A stretch of 5,558 nucleotides of DNA from Dehalococcoidales bacterium. GTDB lineage: Bacteria; Chloroflexota; Dehalococcoidia; Dehalococcoidales; RBG-16-60-22. The DNA is taken from positions 1-5,558 of the forward strand of contig JAUWGD010000113.1 of assembly GCA_030606585.1 (NCBI GenBank). The letters run 5' to 3'. Every line of letters starts with the position of its first letter. Positions within the stretch are counted from its first letter, which is position 1. A program made the position numbers and the translations under genes. Under the pieces are notes generated by a model. It was not told the origin of the DNA. It did no database searches and saw only the letters and a program-made list of their open reading frames with translations. Positions 1 to 5,558 of the stretch are shown piece by piece.

Positions 1-37
1 CTGCTGAATAATACGGAACGGATTGCCGGCTGTACTA

Positions 38-2719
38 CTATTCTTTATTCGCCCGTCTTCTTAGTATTAACAACAACACGATGATACCCAGACCCAGCCC
101 CGCGGCGCCGAAAATAACGAACTTGTTCATCAGTAATCCCATCAATCCGGACGAAGAATCATCGCCGATATCGGCGGCGATATCCTCTTCATCGGTCGTG
201 TTATCTGCGTGCAGGTCTTCGACGTCTTCAATAGTAGAAACGTCACTTTCCACGGGAATAGAAAGGTCGTTTTCCACGGGCTCGCTAACGTCGGGCGTGA
301 CCTCTGCCTCAGCTTCGACCGCTGCTTCCGGTTCGGGTGCCGGGGTTGCCTCCATCGGTGCTAAGGGAGCGGAGAGGTCGATTACTTTCTCGTTATTGGA
401 TTCATCGCTCTCGGTAATGGAATCGTTTCCATCGGCAATCGCCTTGAAAATGTGGTCTCCGGGCTGAGCCGTCCAGGTGAAAGTAGCCATAGCGGACGCG
501 CCGACGGCAACATTGCCGATAAGTAAGCTGGTCTGTAAGATATCGTCAATGTAGCAGGACAGGTATGAAGCATCGGCCGGGCCGTTACCGGGGTTCCTTA
601 CGGTTATTACAAAGGTTACCGGGCTGTTCTCGGAGGGCTCGATGGGTGACCAGGTTACTCCTTCGATAATAAGGTCGGGGGCGGGGATGACCAGCGTTTT
701 TACATTATTGGATTCGTTAATTTCGAGTGTTTCATCTGCTTTGTCGATGACTACCTGGAAAATCAGAGACTCTGCCTCAGCCTGCCATGTGAAAGTCCTG
801 GTAACAGTAGCCCCGGGAGCAATATCTTCAATGCTGTGATTGCCCCGGTAGACATTATCTACGTAGTAGTTAACGAAGGAACTGCCCGAACCGAGGTCTC
901 CCTGGTTCTTGATGGTCAATGTGACGGTCACATCATCACCCGTTGACGGAACCAGCGGCGACCACGTAATGCTTTCAATAGTCAGGTCGGGTGCGGGGGT
1001 AGTCAGGGACAGCGACATTTCGTTATTCGTCTCATTAGTCTCGAAAATGCTGTTGTTACAATCTATGAAAGCCCTGATGGTGTGCGTGCCGCCCGTGGCG
1101 GTCCATGTGATGGTATTCGTGACGGTAGCGCCGGCGTTTATCTGGTTGACATAGACCGAATCCAGCCGGTTGTTATCGATATAATATGCAACGTAAAACG
1201 GACTGGTCTGCCCCGGGCCGACGTTTTTGATGGTGCTCGTAATGGTTACCTTATCGCCGACTAACGGAATTGCCGGTGTGCAGGAAATGCCTTCAATAAT
1301 AAGGTCAGTGTCGGGAGAACGGTCTACGAAGGTTGTTGTTACCGTCTTGGTGTTGTTGGACTCATTACTTTCGTTAACATAATTATCCGTGTCGACAACT
1401 GCTCTGACCGTAGTGGTACTACCCTGGGTCACCCACGGGATGGTCGCTGTCGCAGTTGAGCCGACGGGAATGGCTGGCAGATTGTTCTGGTATGTGTAGG
1501 TCTCGTTAAAGTAGGAAACTAGGAGGACGGGAGCCGCCTGTGCTTTCCCCTGGTTCTTTACGGTTATGGTGCACAATGCCTTATGGCTTTTTACCGGCGG
1601 CGAGGGTGACCATGAAATGCTTTCAATGATAAGGTCGGGGATAAGAGCGGGCAGGGTGACCGTCCCGGTATTATTGGTTTCGTCTATCTCGGCAATACTA
1701 TCGTCGGCGTCGGCAATTGCTTTTAAGGTGTGAGTATCTCCCCCCATGACTTGCGAAAATGTCTTGGTGGTTGTGGCGCCGGGACTTAGCCCGCCGATAT
1801 AGACTACTTCCTGGCAGGCGTCATCGATGTAATAGGCTAATAAGGAACTGGTGGCCGTACCGCTGCCCTCGTTCTTAACGGTTACCGTAACAGTTATATC
1901 GCTGGTTGCCGTACGATCTGTAACCGGCGAGTAAGTTATGGAGTAGATGACCAGGTCCGGGGTGGCGGTCGCGTAGACTACCGTCTTATGATTATTGGTC
2001 TTATCGCTTTCATCTATCTGATTCAGTATGTCGGCAACCGCCCTGACGTTATGCAGGCCGGTTAACGCTGCCCACGTGTAGGTGACGTTGGCAGTAGCGT
2101 CAGGGTCCATCGGCATGACCAACTGCTGGGTTCTGGGATTACCGTCGATATATAAATTGAGGAAAAAGGCTGCGGCCCGGTAATTGCCCCGGTTTTTAAC
2201 GGCCACCGTGAAGGTTACTATCTCGCCGGCTGATGGATTTTCCGGCGTCCAGGTTATTTCGTCGATTGCGAGGTCGGCGGCGAGGACAGAAAAGGCATAC
2301 GTTTTTTCGTTATTATCCTCGTTGGCTTCGGTGATGCCGCCCTCGCTGTCAATGACTGCCGTAATGGTATGTTCGCCTGCCCTTGCCTGCCGGGTGAATA
2401 TATTTGTAATCGTAGTATTGGCGCCTACCTGATTGACATAATCTGTTTCAATAAAGATGTCATCAATGTAGTAGGCGATGCGGGAAGCGCTGGCCTGGCT
2501 GTTTCCGTGGTTCCCGATGTTAACGGTGAATGTCACCGTATCGCCGATTACCGGCGCTTCCGGCAACCAGGAAATCGATTCGATAACCAGGTCGGGCTCG
2601 TCGGTGGATTGGGCAAATGCTTTGTTATCACCTGGTATTATGGCAGGGGCCGTTAATCCTGCCAGTAAGCACAGTATAACCATGACACCGGGCCATGCCC
2701 GGAGTTTGTAGATGCTCAT
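38..2719 (-). CDS. Secreted, membrane-anchored protein with seven tandem CARDB domains
   Basis: This is a predicted 893-residue surface protein. Residues 1-36 form a signal peptide: basic residues K5 and R7, a hydrophobic core at about 11-28, and an AFA|Q cleavage site after residue 36. Seven CARDB-like (cell adhesion related domain found in bacteria) Ig-like modules begin near residues 43, 149, 255, 362, 472, 578 and 682, about 106 residues apart. Each opens with a DL(V/I)IxxI(S/T)W-like strand, carries a YYIDD-like strand and closes with an E-x-(N/D)-E-x-NN motif. An acidic, proline-containing stalk (784-865) leads to one membrane helix (866-886) and an RRRANKE tail, so the repeats should face outward with the C-terminus inside. 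There is no LPXTG or other sorting motif. Adhesion or binding of a surface polymer is a family-level guess; no enzyme domain is visible. ATG 2719 is chosen over GTG 2734 because GAAGG lies 8 nt upstream of it and a TATAAT box sits too close to the GTG. Confidence 0.9.
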   Translation of the reverse strand: MSIYKLRAWPGVMVILCLLAGLTAPAIIPGDNKAFAQSTDEPDLVIESISWLPEAPVIGDTVTFTVNIGNHGNSQASASRIAYYIDDIFIETDYVNQVGANTTITNIFTRQARAGEHTITAVIDSEGGITEANEDNNEKTYAFSVLAADLAIDEITWTPENPSAGEIVTFTVAVKNRGNYRAAAFFLNLYIDGNPRTQQLVMPMDPDATANVTYTWAALTGLHNVRAVADILNQIDESDKTNNHKTVVYATATPDLVIYSITYSPVTDRTATSDITVTVTVKNEGSGTATSSLLAYYIDDACQEVVYIGGLSPGATTTKTFSQVMGGDTHTLKAIADADDSIAEIDETNNTGTVTLPALIPDLIIESISWSPSPPVKSHKALCTITVKNQGKAQAAPVLLVSYFNETYTYQNNLPAIPVGSTATATIPWVTQGSTTTVRAVVDTDNYVNESNESNNTKTVTTTFVDRSPDTDLIIEGISCTPAIPLVGDKVTITSTIKNVGPGQTSPFYVAYYIDNNRLDSVYVNQINAGATVTNTITWTATGGTHTIRAFIDCNNSIFETNETNNEMSLSLTTPAPDLTIESITWSPLVPSTGDDVTVTLTIKNQGDLGSGSSFVNYYVDNVYRGNHSIEDIAPGATVTRTFTWQAEAESLIFQVVIDKADETLEINESNNVKTLVIPAPDLIIEGVTWSPIEPSENSPVTFVITVRNPGNGPADASYLSCYIDDILQTSLLIGNVAVGASAMATFTWTAQPGDHIFKAIADGNDSITESDESNNEKVIDLSAPLAPMEATPAPEPEAAVEAEAEVTPDVSEPVENDLSIPVESDVSTIEDVEDLHADNTTDEEDIAADIGDDSSSGLMGLLMNKFVIFGAAGLGLGIIVLLLILRRRANKE
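371..2593 (-). repeat. Seven tandem CARDB-encoding repeats of about 318 bp
   Basis: Seven homologous coding units lie head to tail, in transcription order at about 2593-2285, 2275-1967, 1957-1649, 1636-1331, 1306-998, 988-683 and 676-371. Their starts are 106, 106, 107, 110, 106 and 104 codons apart. The closing motif is kept in all seven: ITEANEDNN, IDESDKTNN, IAEIDETNN, VNESNESNN, IFETNETNN, TLEINESNN and ITESDESNN. The opening strand varies more; its Trp becomes Tyr in repeat 3 and Cys in repeat 5. Repeat 4 is the most divergent, with SYFNE in place of YYIDD. The units differ widely at DNA level, so the array is old and not a recent slippage product. Confidence 0.85.
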
Positions 2720-2727
2720 AGGTTCAA

Positions 2728-2732
2728 CCTTC
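2728..2732 (-). promoter_or_regulatory. Ribosome binding site GAAGG that decides the CARDB start
   Basis: GAAGG lies 8 nt before ATG 2719. The alternative start GTG 2734 overlaps this site and has no purine-rich sequence upstream, so the site favours the ATG. The match to the anti-Shine-Dalgarno sequence is only moderate. Confidence 0.5.
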
Positions 2733-2744
2733 ACATGTCGGCTG

Positions 2745-2750
2745 ATTATA
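2745..2750 (-). promoter_or_regulatory. -10 box (TATAAT) upstream of the CARDB gene
   Basis: A perfect TATAAT on the minus strand places the expected transcription start near 2738. That gives a leader of about 19 nt to ATG 2719, holding the GAAGG site. No good -35 box lies at 16-18 bp, where the sequence is GC-rich, so the promoter may need an activator or the hexamer may be chance. Confidence 0.45.
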
Positions 2751-2864
2751 GAATAACCTGATGAGCGCGGGGGCGATTGGGCTTTAGCATGGGTTTAGGA
2801 ATGGTGTTATCCCCCATTTTGCGGGGTGTTAAATGGAAAATTACCGGCGATTATTGAAAGAAAT

Positions 2865-2946
2865 ACTCTCTCCCCATGCGGGAGAGAGTTAGAGTGAGGG
2901 GGTTTTTATCACCCTCACCCTTCCCTCTCCCATCGAGGGAGAGGGA
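2865..2946. repeat. Compact palindromic intergenic repeat of three hairpins, possible terminator
   Basis: Three hairpins are packed into 82 bp. The first pairs 2865-2874 with 2880-2889 (10 bp, 5-nt loop). The second pairs GTGAGGG 2894-2900 with CCCTCAC 2912-2918 (7 bp, 11-nt loop). The third pairs 2922-2931 with 2937-2946 (10 bp, 5-nt loop). The two outer hairpins are also rough reverse complements of each other, so the whole element is an imperfect palindrome centred on the middle hairpin. It lies 34 bp past the synthetase stop and could end that transcript; on the minus strand only a weak TATTTCTTTC tract follows. The symmetric build resembles a REP- or MITE-type dispersed repeat more than a plain terminator. 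No transposase is nearby. Confidence 0.75.
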
Positions 2947-2979
2947 TTCAGGTATTTTCACAGAAATAACTGAGTAGGC

Positions 2980-4575
2980 CTAGATTTTTCTACCCGAGTC
3001 GGCCCAGTATTTTTCGCGCAGTTCGCGCTTCATTATCTTCCCGGCGGCATTCTTGGGCAGCGTATCCATGAACTCTACCGATTTGGGGGATTTATAGCCG
3101 GCCATGTTCTTCTTACAGAATGCCACCAGTTCTTCGGCGGTGCAGTTGGCGCCCTTTTTTAAGCTGACGACGGCATGTACTTTTTCCACCCAGTACGGGT
3201 CGGGGATGCCGATAATCGCCGCTTCATGAACGTCGGGATGCCGGTAGAGAATTTCCTCTACCTCCCTGGGGAAAACATTCTCGCCGCCGGTTATAATCAT
3301 GTCCTTCTTACGGTCGACGATGTAAACGTAGCCGTTTTCATCGTAGCAGCCGATGTCGCCGGTATGCAGCCAGCCATCGATGATGGTATTGCTGGTGTCT
3401 TCGGGGCTCTTCCAGTATTCAATCATGTTGTGTTTGCTGCGGACAATAATTTCACCCATTTCACCGGGGGCAACGTCGTTCTCTTTGTCGTCGACGATTC
3501 TGACCTGCACGCCGATATCCGGCTGGCCGGTGGAAGTAAGTATCTTTTCCTCCGGTTTTCCCAGCGCTTCGTGGTCTTCTTTAGAAAGGTGGCAGATGGC
3601 GGGGCCGCTTTCGCTCTGGCCGTAGCCCTGTCCGAATACATTCCCGAAGGTCGCCAGGCCTCTTTTCAGTACTTCCAGGGGCATGGGGGAACCGCCGTAC
3701 CAGATAAACTTGAGACTGCTGACATCGTATTTTTTAACATCGGGTGCAGCAAGCATGGCTACAAGGTGGGTGGGTACGATGGATATATGGGTGGCCTTTT
3801 CGTCCTGGATTAGCTGCAGGGCGACTGCCGGGTCGAAGTTTTTCATAATGACGTTGCAGGCGCCAAGATAGATGAGAGAGCGAACCATGGTATCCCCGGC
3901 GATGTGGAACATGGGTGATACCTGGATATGCCTGTCCTCAGGCTGGATGCTCTGGTTGATAATGTAGATGCGGCAATCGTCCCAGGCCTCGCGGTGCGAA
4001 TACACTGCGCCGCGTGGTACGCCGGTGGTGCCGCTGGTATAAATAATGAAGATTTTATCGTCTTCTTCAACCTGTACATCGGGTTCTTCCGTAGGGTTGG
4101 AATTATACAGGTCCTGGATGAAAGTCATATCTGGAGCGGCCTCTTCAAGGGATACGAAATTTTTAACTCCGGGTGTTTTGGAGCGTAGTGATTCGGCGAT
4201 GGATAACTGTTCCGAGCCGACGAAAAGGGTGTTGACTTCCGAGTAATTAATCAGGTATACCAGTTCTTCGGCGCCCAGCCGGGGATTGAAACGCGATAGT
4301 AAGTAGCCGCCCTTCATCGCCGCCCCGTAAGTGATGGCGTAGTCAAGGCAGTTCCAGGACAGGATGCCGATGGGGTCTCCCTTTTTAACGCCGAGTTTCT
4401 GCAGGGCGTGTATCAGGCTGTTTACTTTAGCGTTGAACTCGGCGTAGGTTAACCTCTGTGTCCCGTAGACAAAAGCCTCCTTGTCCGGGCGCAAGAGCGA
4501 ATGTCGGTGGATGATATGAGCGAAGGTGCCTATTTTATACCGGGATAGTTCTTTCAGTATCTGACCTGTTGGCAT
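2980..4575 (-). CDS. AMP-forming acyl-CoA synthetase (fatty acid-CoA ligase-like)
   Basis: This 531-residue protein has the full length and motif set of the ANL superfamily of adenylate-forming enzymes. It should activate a carboxylic acid with ATP to an acyl-adenylate and transfer it to CoA in the cytoplasm. In order: P-loop YTSGTTGVPRGA (179-190), PMFHIAG (221-227), YGQSESGP (318-325), the adenylate-contacting HTGD (404-407), the hinge region DRKKDMIITGGENVFPREVE (421-440), and the C-terminal PKNAAGKIMKREL (507-519), whose K513 is the expected adenylation lysine. The P-loop has Arg at 188 where Lys is usual (TGxPKG); the other key residues are intact. The acid substrate cannot be read from sequence; a medium- or long-chain fatty acid or an aromatic acid are both possible. 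ATG 4575 has GGAGG 6 nt upstream. The gene lies 138 bp downstream of the tRNA and looks monocistronic. Confidence 0.93.
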   Translation of the reverse strand: MPTGQILKELSRYKIGTFAHIIHRHSLLRPDKEAFVYGTQRLTYAEFNAKVNSLIHALQKLGVKKGDPIGILSWNCLDYAITYGAAMKGGYLLSRFNPRLGAEELVYLINYSEVNTLFVGSEQLSIAESLRSKTPGVKNFVSLEEAAPDMTFIQDLYNSNPTEEPDVQVEEDDKIFIIYTSGTTGVPRGAVYSHREAWDDCRIYIINQSIQPEDRHIQVSPMFHIAGDTMVRSLIYLGACNVIMKNFDPAVALQLIQDEKATHISIVPTHLVAMLAAPDVKKYDVSSLKFIWYGGSPMPLEVLKRGLATFGNVFGQGYGQSESGPAICHLSKEDHEALGKPEEKILTSTGQPDIGVQVRIVDDKENDVAPGEMGEIIVRSKHNMIEYWKSPEDTSNTIIDGWLHTGDIGCYDENGYVYIVDRKKDMIITGGENVFPREVEEILYRHPDVHEAAIIGIPDPYWVEKVHAVVSLKKGANCTAEELVAFCKKNMAGYKSPKSVEFMDTLPKNAAGKIMKRELREKYWADSGRKI

Positions 4576-4581
4576 TCTTTT

Positions 4582-4586
4582 CCTCC
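4582..4586 (-). promoter_or_regulatory. Strong ribosome binding site of the acyl-CoA synthetase
   Basis: GGAGG lies 6 nt before ATG 4575, a near-ideal spacing that fixes this start. Confidence 0.8.
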
Positions 4587-4640
4587 ATCTTTACTGGATG
4601 CTGCTAACTCCGGGCTGACCGGCAAAACAGACTGCAATTC

Positions 4641-4670
4641 AAGATAACCGCACGAGCCGGGGGAAATCAA
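4641..4670 (-). promoter_or_regulatory. Weak candidate promoter of the acyl-CoA synthetase
   Basis: TTGATT (4665-4670) and TATCTT (4641-4646) are 18 bp apart on the minus strand and match four positions each of the -35 and -10 consensus. They would start transcription about 60 nt before the gene. The 138 bp between tRNA and synthetase shows nothing better. A 5-bp hairpin (4656-4660 with 4671-4675) overlaps it and has no T-tract. This is a weak call. Confidence 0.22.
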
Positions 4671-4713
4671 CCGGCAGTACGGACGTTATGCTTGTATTCT
4701 CCCCGGTACAAAG

Positions 4714-4790
4714 TGGTGGGCCACTCTGGGTTCGAACCAGAGACCTCAGTCTTATCAGGACTGCGCTCTAACCAGCTGAGCTAGTGGCCC
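4714..4790 (-). tRNA. tRNA-Ile (anticodon GAT)
   Basis: The 77-nt cloverleaf is complete, with the CCA end encoded (4714-4716). The acceptor stem GGGCCAC (4784-4790) pairs perfectly with GTGGCCC (4718-4724), and the discriminator is A. The D stem is GCTC/GAGC. The anticodon stem CAGTC/GACTG encloses loop CTGATAA with anticodon GAT (4754-4756), reading AUC and AUU isoleucine codons. The T stem TCTGG/CCAGA encloses TTCGAAC. This tRNA-Ile is not in an rRNA operon spacer, where this isoacceptor often sits; it stands alone between protein genes with its own likely promoter. No downstream terminator with a T-tract is visible. Confidence 0.98.
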
Positions 4791-4803
4791 ACGGTACGCC
4801 TAT

Positions 4804-4832
4804 ATTTTAATTGAAGATATTTTTTTTATCAA
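4804..4832 (-). promoter_or_regulatory. Promoter of tRNA-Ile
   Basis: The -35 box TTGATA (4827-4832) and -10 box TAAAAT (4804-4809) each match five of six consensus positions and are 17 bp apart, the optimal spacing. The spacer is AT-rich and includes a run of eight A. Transcription would start near 4797, leaving about 7 nt to be trimmed by RNase P before the mature 5' end at 4790. The -35 box overlaps the TGA stop of the small membrane protein gene. Confidence 0.7.
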
Positions 4833-5026
4833 GAGGCGGTCTTGCCACTAATCCAGAAGCGGCCATAGACCAGGCAGGCCAGGCCAACAAAGTTCGCCAC
4901 GGCAAGGATAATGGTGCAGCATGAAGAGGCATCAAAGACAAATTCGTTCAGTAGCAGCCCCAGTGTACCGAGGGCTATTAATATAAAGCCGGTTCCTTTG
5001 ATGTAATTTCTCGTGCTGGTGCTCAT
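4829..5026 (-). CDS. Small two-helix membrane protein of unknown function
   Basis: I do not recognise this 65-residue protein. It has a short N-terminus with R6 and K10, a first hydrophobic helix (about 11-31, rich in Gly and Leu), a turn with N27, E28 and D32, a second helix (about 36-55) that opens with a Cys-Cys pair (C36, C37) and holds C51, and a short tail with R56 and K62. The charge pattern predicts both termini in the cytoplasm and a short external loop near the Cys pair. ATG 5026 has GGAGG (5032-5036) 5 nt upstream. It starts 13 bp after the FKBP stop, with its ribosome binding site inside that gap, so co-transcription with the FKBP gene is likely. The real membrane segments and clean Shine-Dalgarno site argue that it is a true gene. 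Confidence 0.75.
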   Translation of the reverse strand: MSTSTRNYIKGTGFILIALGTLGLLLNEFVFDASSCCTIILAVANFVGLACLVYGRFWISGKTAS

Positions 5027-5031
5027 ACAGA

Positions 5032-5036
5032 CCTCC
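5032..5036 (-). promoter_or_regulatory. Ribosome binding site of the small membrane protein
   Basis: GGAGG lies 5 nt before ATG 5026, within the 13-bp gap after the FKBP stop codon. It is the main evidence that the short downstream frame is translated. Confidence 0.75.
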
Positions 5037-5039
5037 GGT

Positions 5040-5540
5040 TTAATTCGCTGGTTCTATCGTCATAAGTTCGATTTCAAAGGTAAGTTCTTGGCCGGCCAGG
5101 GCATGGTTGGCGTCCACGGTAATATTTTCTTCTGTAACCTGGGTAACGGTGGCTATTACCGTTTTGCCGTTTTCCGTCTGCAAGCGTAACTGCTGTCCCA
5201 CCTGAACCTCCAGTCCCAGCTTATCCCGAATGGCCATAAATACTAAATCCGGGTCATATGGGCCGTAGGCTTCATCGGGCGATAATGTTACCTTCTTGGT
5301 CTGGCCGACTTTCATGCCCCTGACGGCTTTATCAAAACCGGGAATCATTTCGCCCGCCCCGAGGACGAATTCCAGCGGCGCTCTGCCGACGGACGAATCG
5401 AAAACGGAGCCGTCGTTGAGTGTGCCCGTGTAGTGCACTGATACTCTGTCACCGTCTTGGGCTCCGCCTCCGCCGCAGCCAATAATTGAAACCGTTGCCA
5501 GGAGTAAAATACAAAGTAAAATAGTGCGTTGCATCTTCAT
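5040..5540 (-). CDS. Lipoprotein FKBP-type peptidyl-prolyl cis-trans isomerase, SlyD-like
   Basis: This 166-residue protein has a lipoprotein signal (hydrophobic stretch 7-20, lipobox IIGC with C22) followed by a GGGG spacer. The FKBP core starts near residue 30: VHYTG (Y37), VFDSS (D48), LEFVLG (F58) and GEMIPGFDKAV (63-73) are the usual active-site elements, and DEAYGPYDP (89-97) follows. Residues about 98-146 form the insert-in-flap chaperone domain typical of SlyD, and the chain returns to the FKBP fold with NHALAGQELTFEIEL (145-159; NHPLAG is usual). It lacks the His/Cys-rich metal-binding tail of E. coli SlyD. It should isomerise prolyl bonds and aid folding of exported proteins at the outer face of the membrane. 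ATG 5540 has no Shine-Dalgarno site; a TATAAT lies 6 nt upstream. ATG 5534 (residue 3) is an alternative start. Confidence 0.92.
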   Translation of the reverse strand: MKMQRTILLCILLLATVSIIGCGGGGAQDGDRVSVHYTGTLNDGSVFDSSVGRAPLEFVLGAGEMIPGFDKAVRGMKVGQTKKVTLSPDEAYGPYDPDLVFMAIRDKLGLEVQVGQQLRLQTENGKTVIATVTQVTEENITVDANHALAGQELTFEIELMTIEPAN

Positions 5541-5546
5541 GCATTG

Positions 5547-5552
5547 ATTATA
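5547..5552 (-). promoter_or_regulatory. -10 box (TATAAT) of the FKBP gene, predicting a leaderless mRNA
   Basis: A perfect TATAAT on the minus strand ends 6 nt before ATG 5540, so transcription starting 7 nt after the hexamer would begin at the A of the ATG. No purine-rich ribosome binding site lies between. The -35 region falls beyond the window end and cannot be checked. Confidence 0.5.
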
Positions 5553-5558
5553 ACATGA

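Noticed and set aside
1..37. The sequence after the CARDB stop as a terminator
   Set aside because: No stable stem or T-tract is visible in these 37 bases; the terminator, if any, lies outside the window.
81..467. A 128-codon plus-strand frame rich in Ser and Ala
   Set aside because: It is the antisense of the acidic stalk and last repeat of the CARDB protein; the Ser/Ala bias mirrors the Asp/Glu/Ala codons on the true strand.
371..2593. The regularly spaced repeats as a possible CRISPR array or DNA satellite
   Set aside because: The period is about 318 bp, is in frame, and is conserved at protein level but not at DNA level, as expected for tandem protein domains.
2803..2831. Direct repeat GGTGTTA (2803-2809 and 2825-2831) around a C4/G4 hairpin, considered as an operator upstream of the CARDB gene
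   Set aside because: The units are only 7 bp, the hairpin stem is 4 bp, and the site is over 50 bp from the -10 box; this can arise by chance.
3175..3813. A 212-codon open frame on the plus strand
   Set aside because: It lies wholly antisense to the synthetase, whose protein carries every family motif. The plus-strand product shows no recognisable domain and its start has no ribosome binding site, so it is a by-product of codon use.
4691..4713. TTGTA/TACAA hairpin just after the tRNA as a terminator
   Set aside because: The stem has 5 AT-rich pairs and no T-tract follows on the minus strand.
4811..4832. An AT-rich inverted repeat (TTGA..GATA / TATC..AA) as a terminator for the FKBP unit
   Set aside because: The stem is only about 4 bp and AT-rich, and the same bases form the better-supported tRNA promoter.

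Overview
All genes in this window lie on the minus strand. Read in the direction of transcription (right to left) they are: a lipoprotein FKBP-type peptidyl-prolyl isomerase of the SlyD type (5040-5540), a 65-residue two-helix membrane protein (4829-5026), a tRNA-Ile with anticodon GAT (4714-4790), an acyl-CoA synthetase of the AMP-forming superfamily (2980-4575), and a large secreted, membrane-anchored protein built from seven tandem CARDB domains (38-2719). Coding density is high. The only sizeable gap (2735-2979) holds a compact palindromic repeat.

The organism is a bacterium: it has a lipobox lipoprotein, Shine-Dalgarno sites of the GGAGG kind and sigma-70-like -10/-35 boxes. Medium GC, a multi-CARDB surface protein with a C-terminal membrane anchor and no sortase motif, a stand-alone AMP-forming CoA ligase and an intergenic CCCTCACCC/CCCTCTCCC palindrome together suggest Chloroflexota, perhaps class Dehalococcoidia. 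This is inference; no marker gene in the window proves it.

The FKBP and the small membrane protein are separated by 13 bp and probably form one transcript. Three -10-like hexamers sit at informative places. One lies 6 nt before the FKBP start, which predicts a leaderless mRNA. One, with a matching -35 box 17 bp away, drives the tRNA and overlaps the end of the small membrane protein gene. One lies just before the CARDB gene and favours ATG 2719 over the upstream GTG 2734. The acyl-CoA synthetase has its own strong ribosome binding site and is probably a separate unit. I see no functional pathway linking the five genes; this looks like ordinary chromosome with one surface-protein gene.

I found no CRISPR array, transposase, phage gene or defence system, and nothing I would defend as an undescribed multi-gene system. 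The items most worth a second look are the architecture of the CARDB protein, the triple-hairpin repeat at 2865-2946, the extracytoplasmic SlyD-like isomerase with a predicted leaderless start, and the Lys-to-Arg change in the synthetase P-loop.
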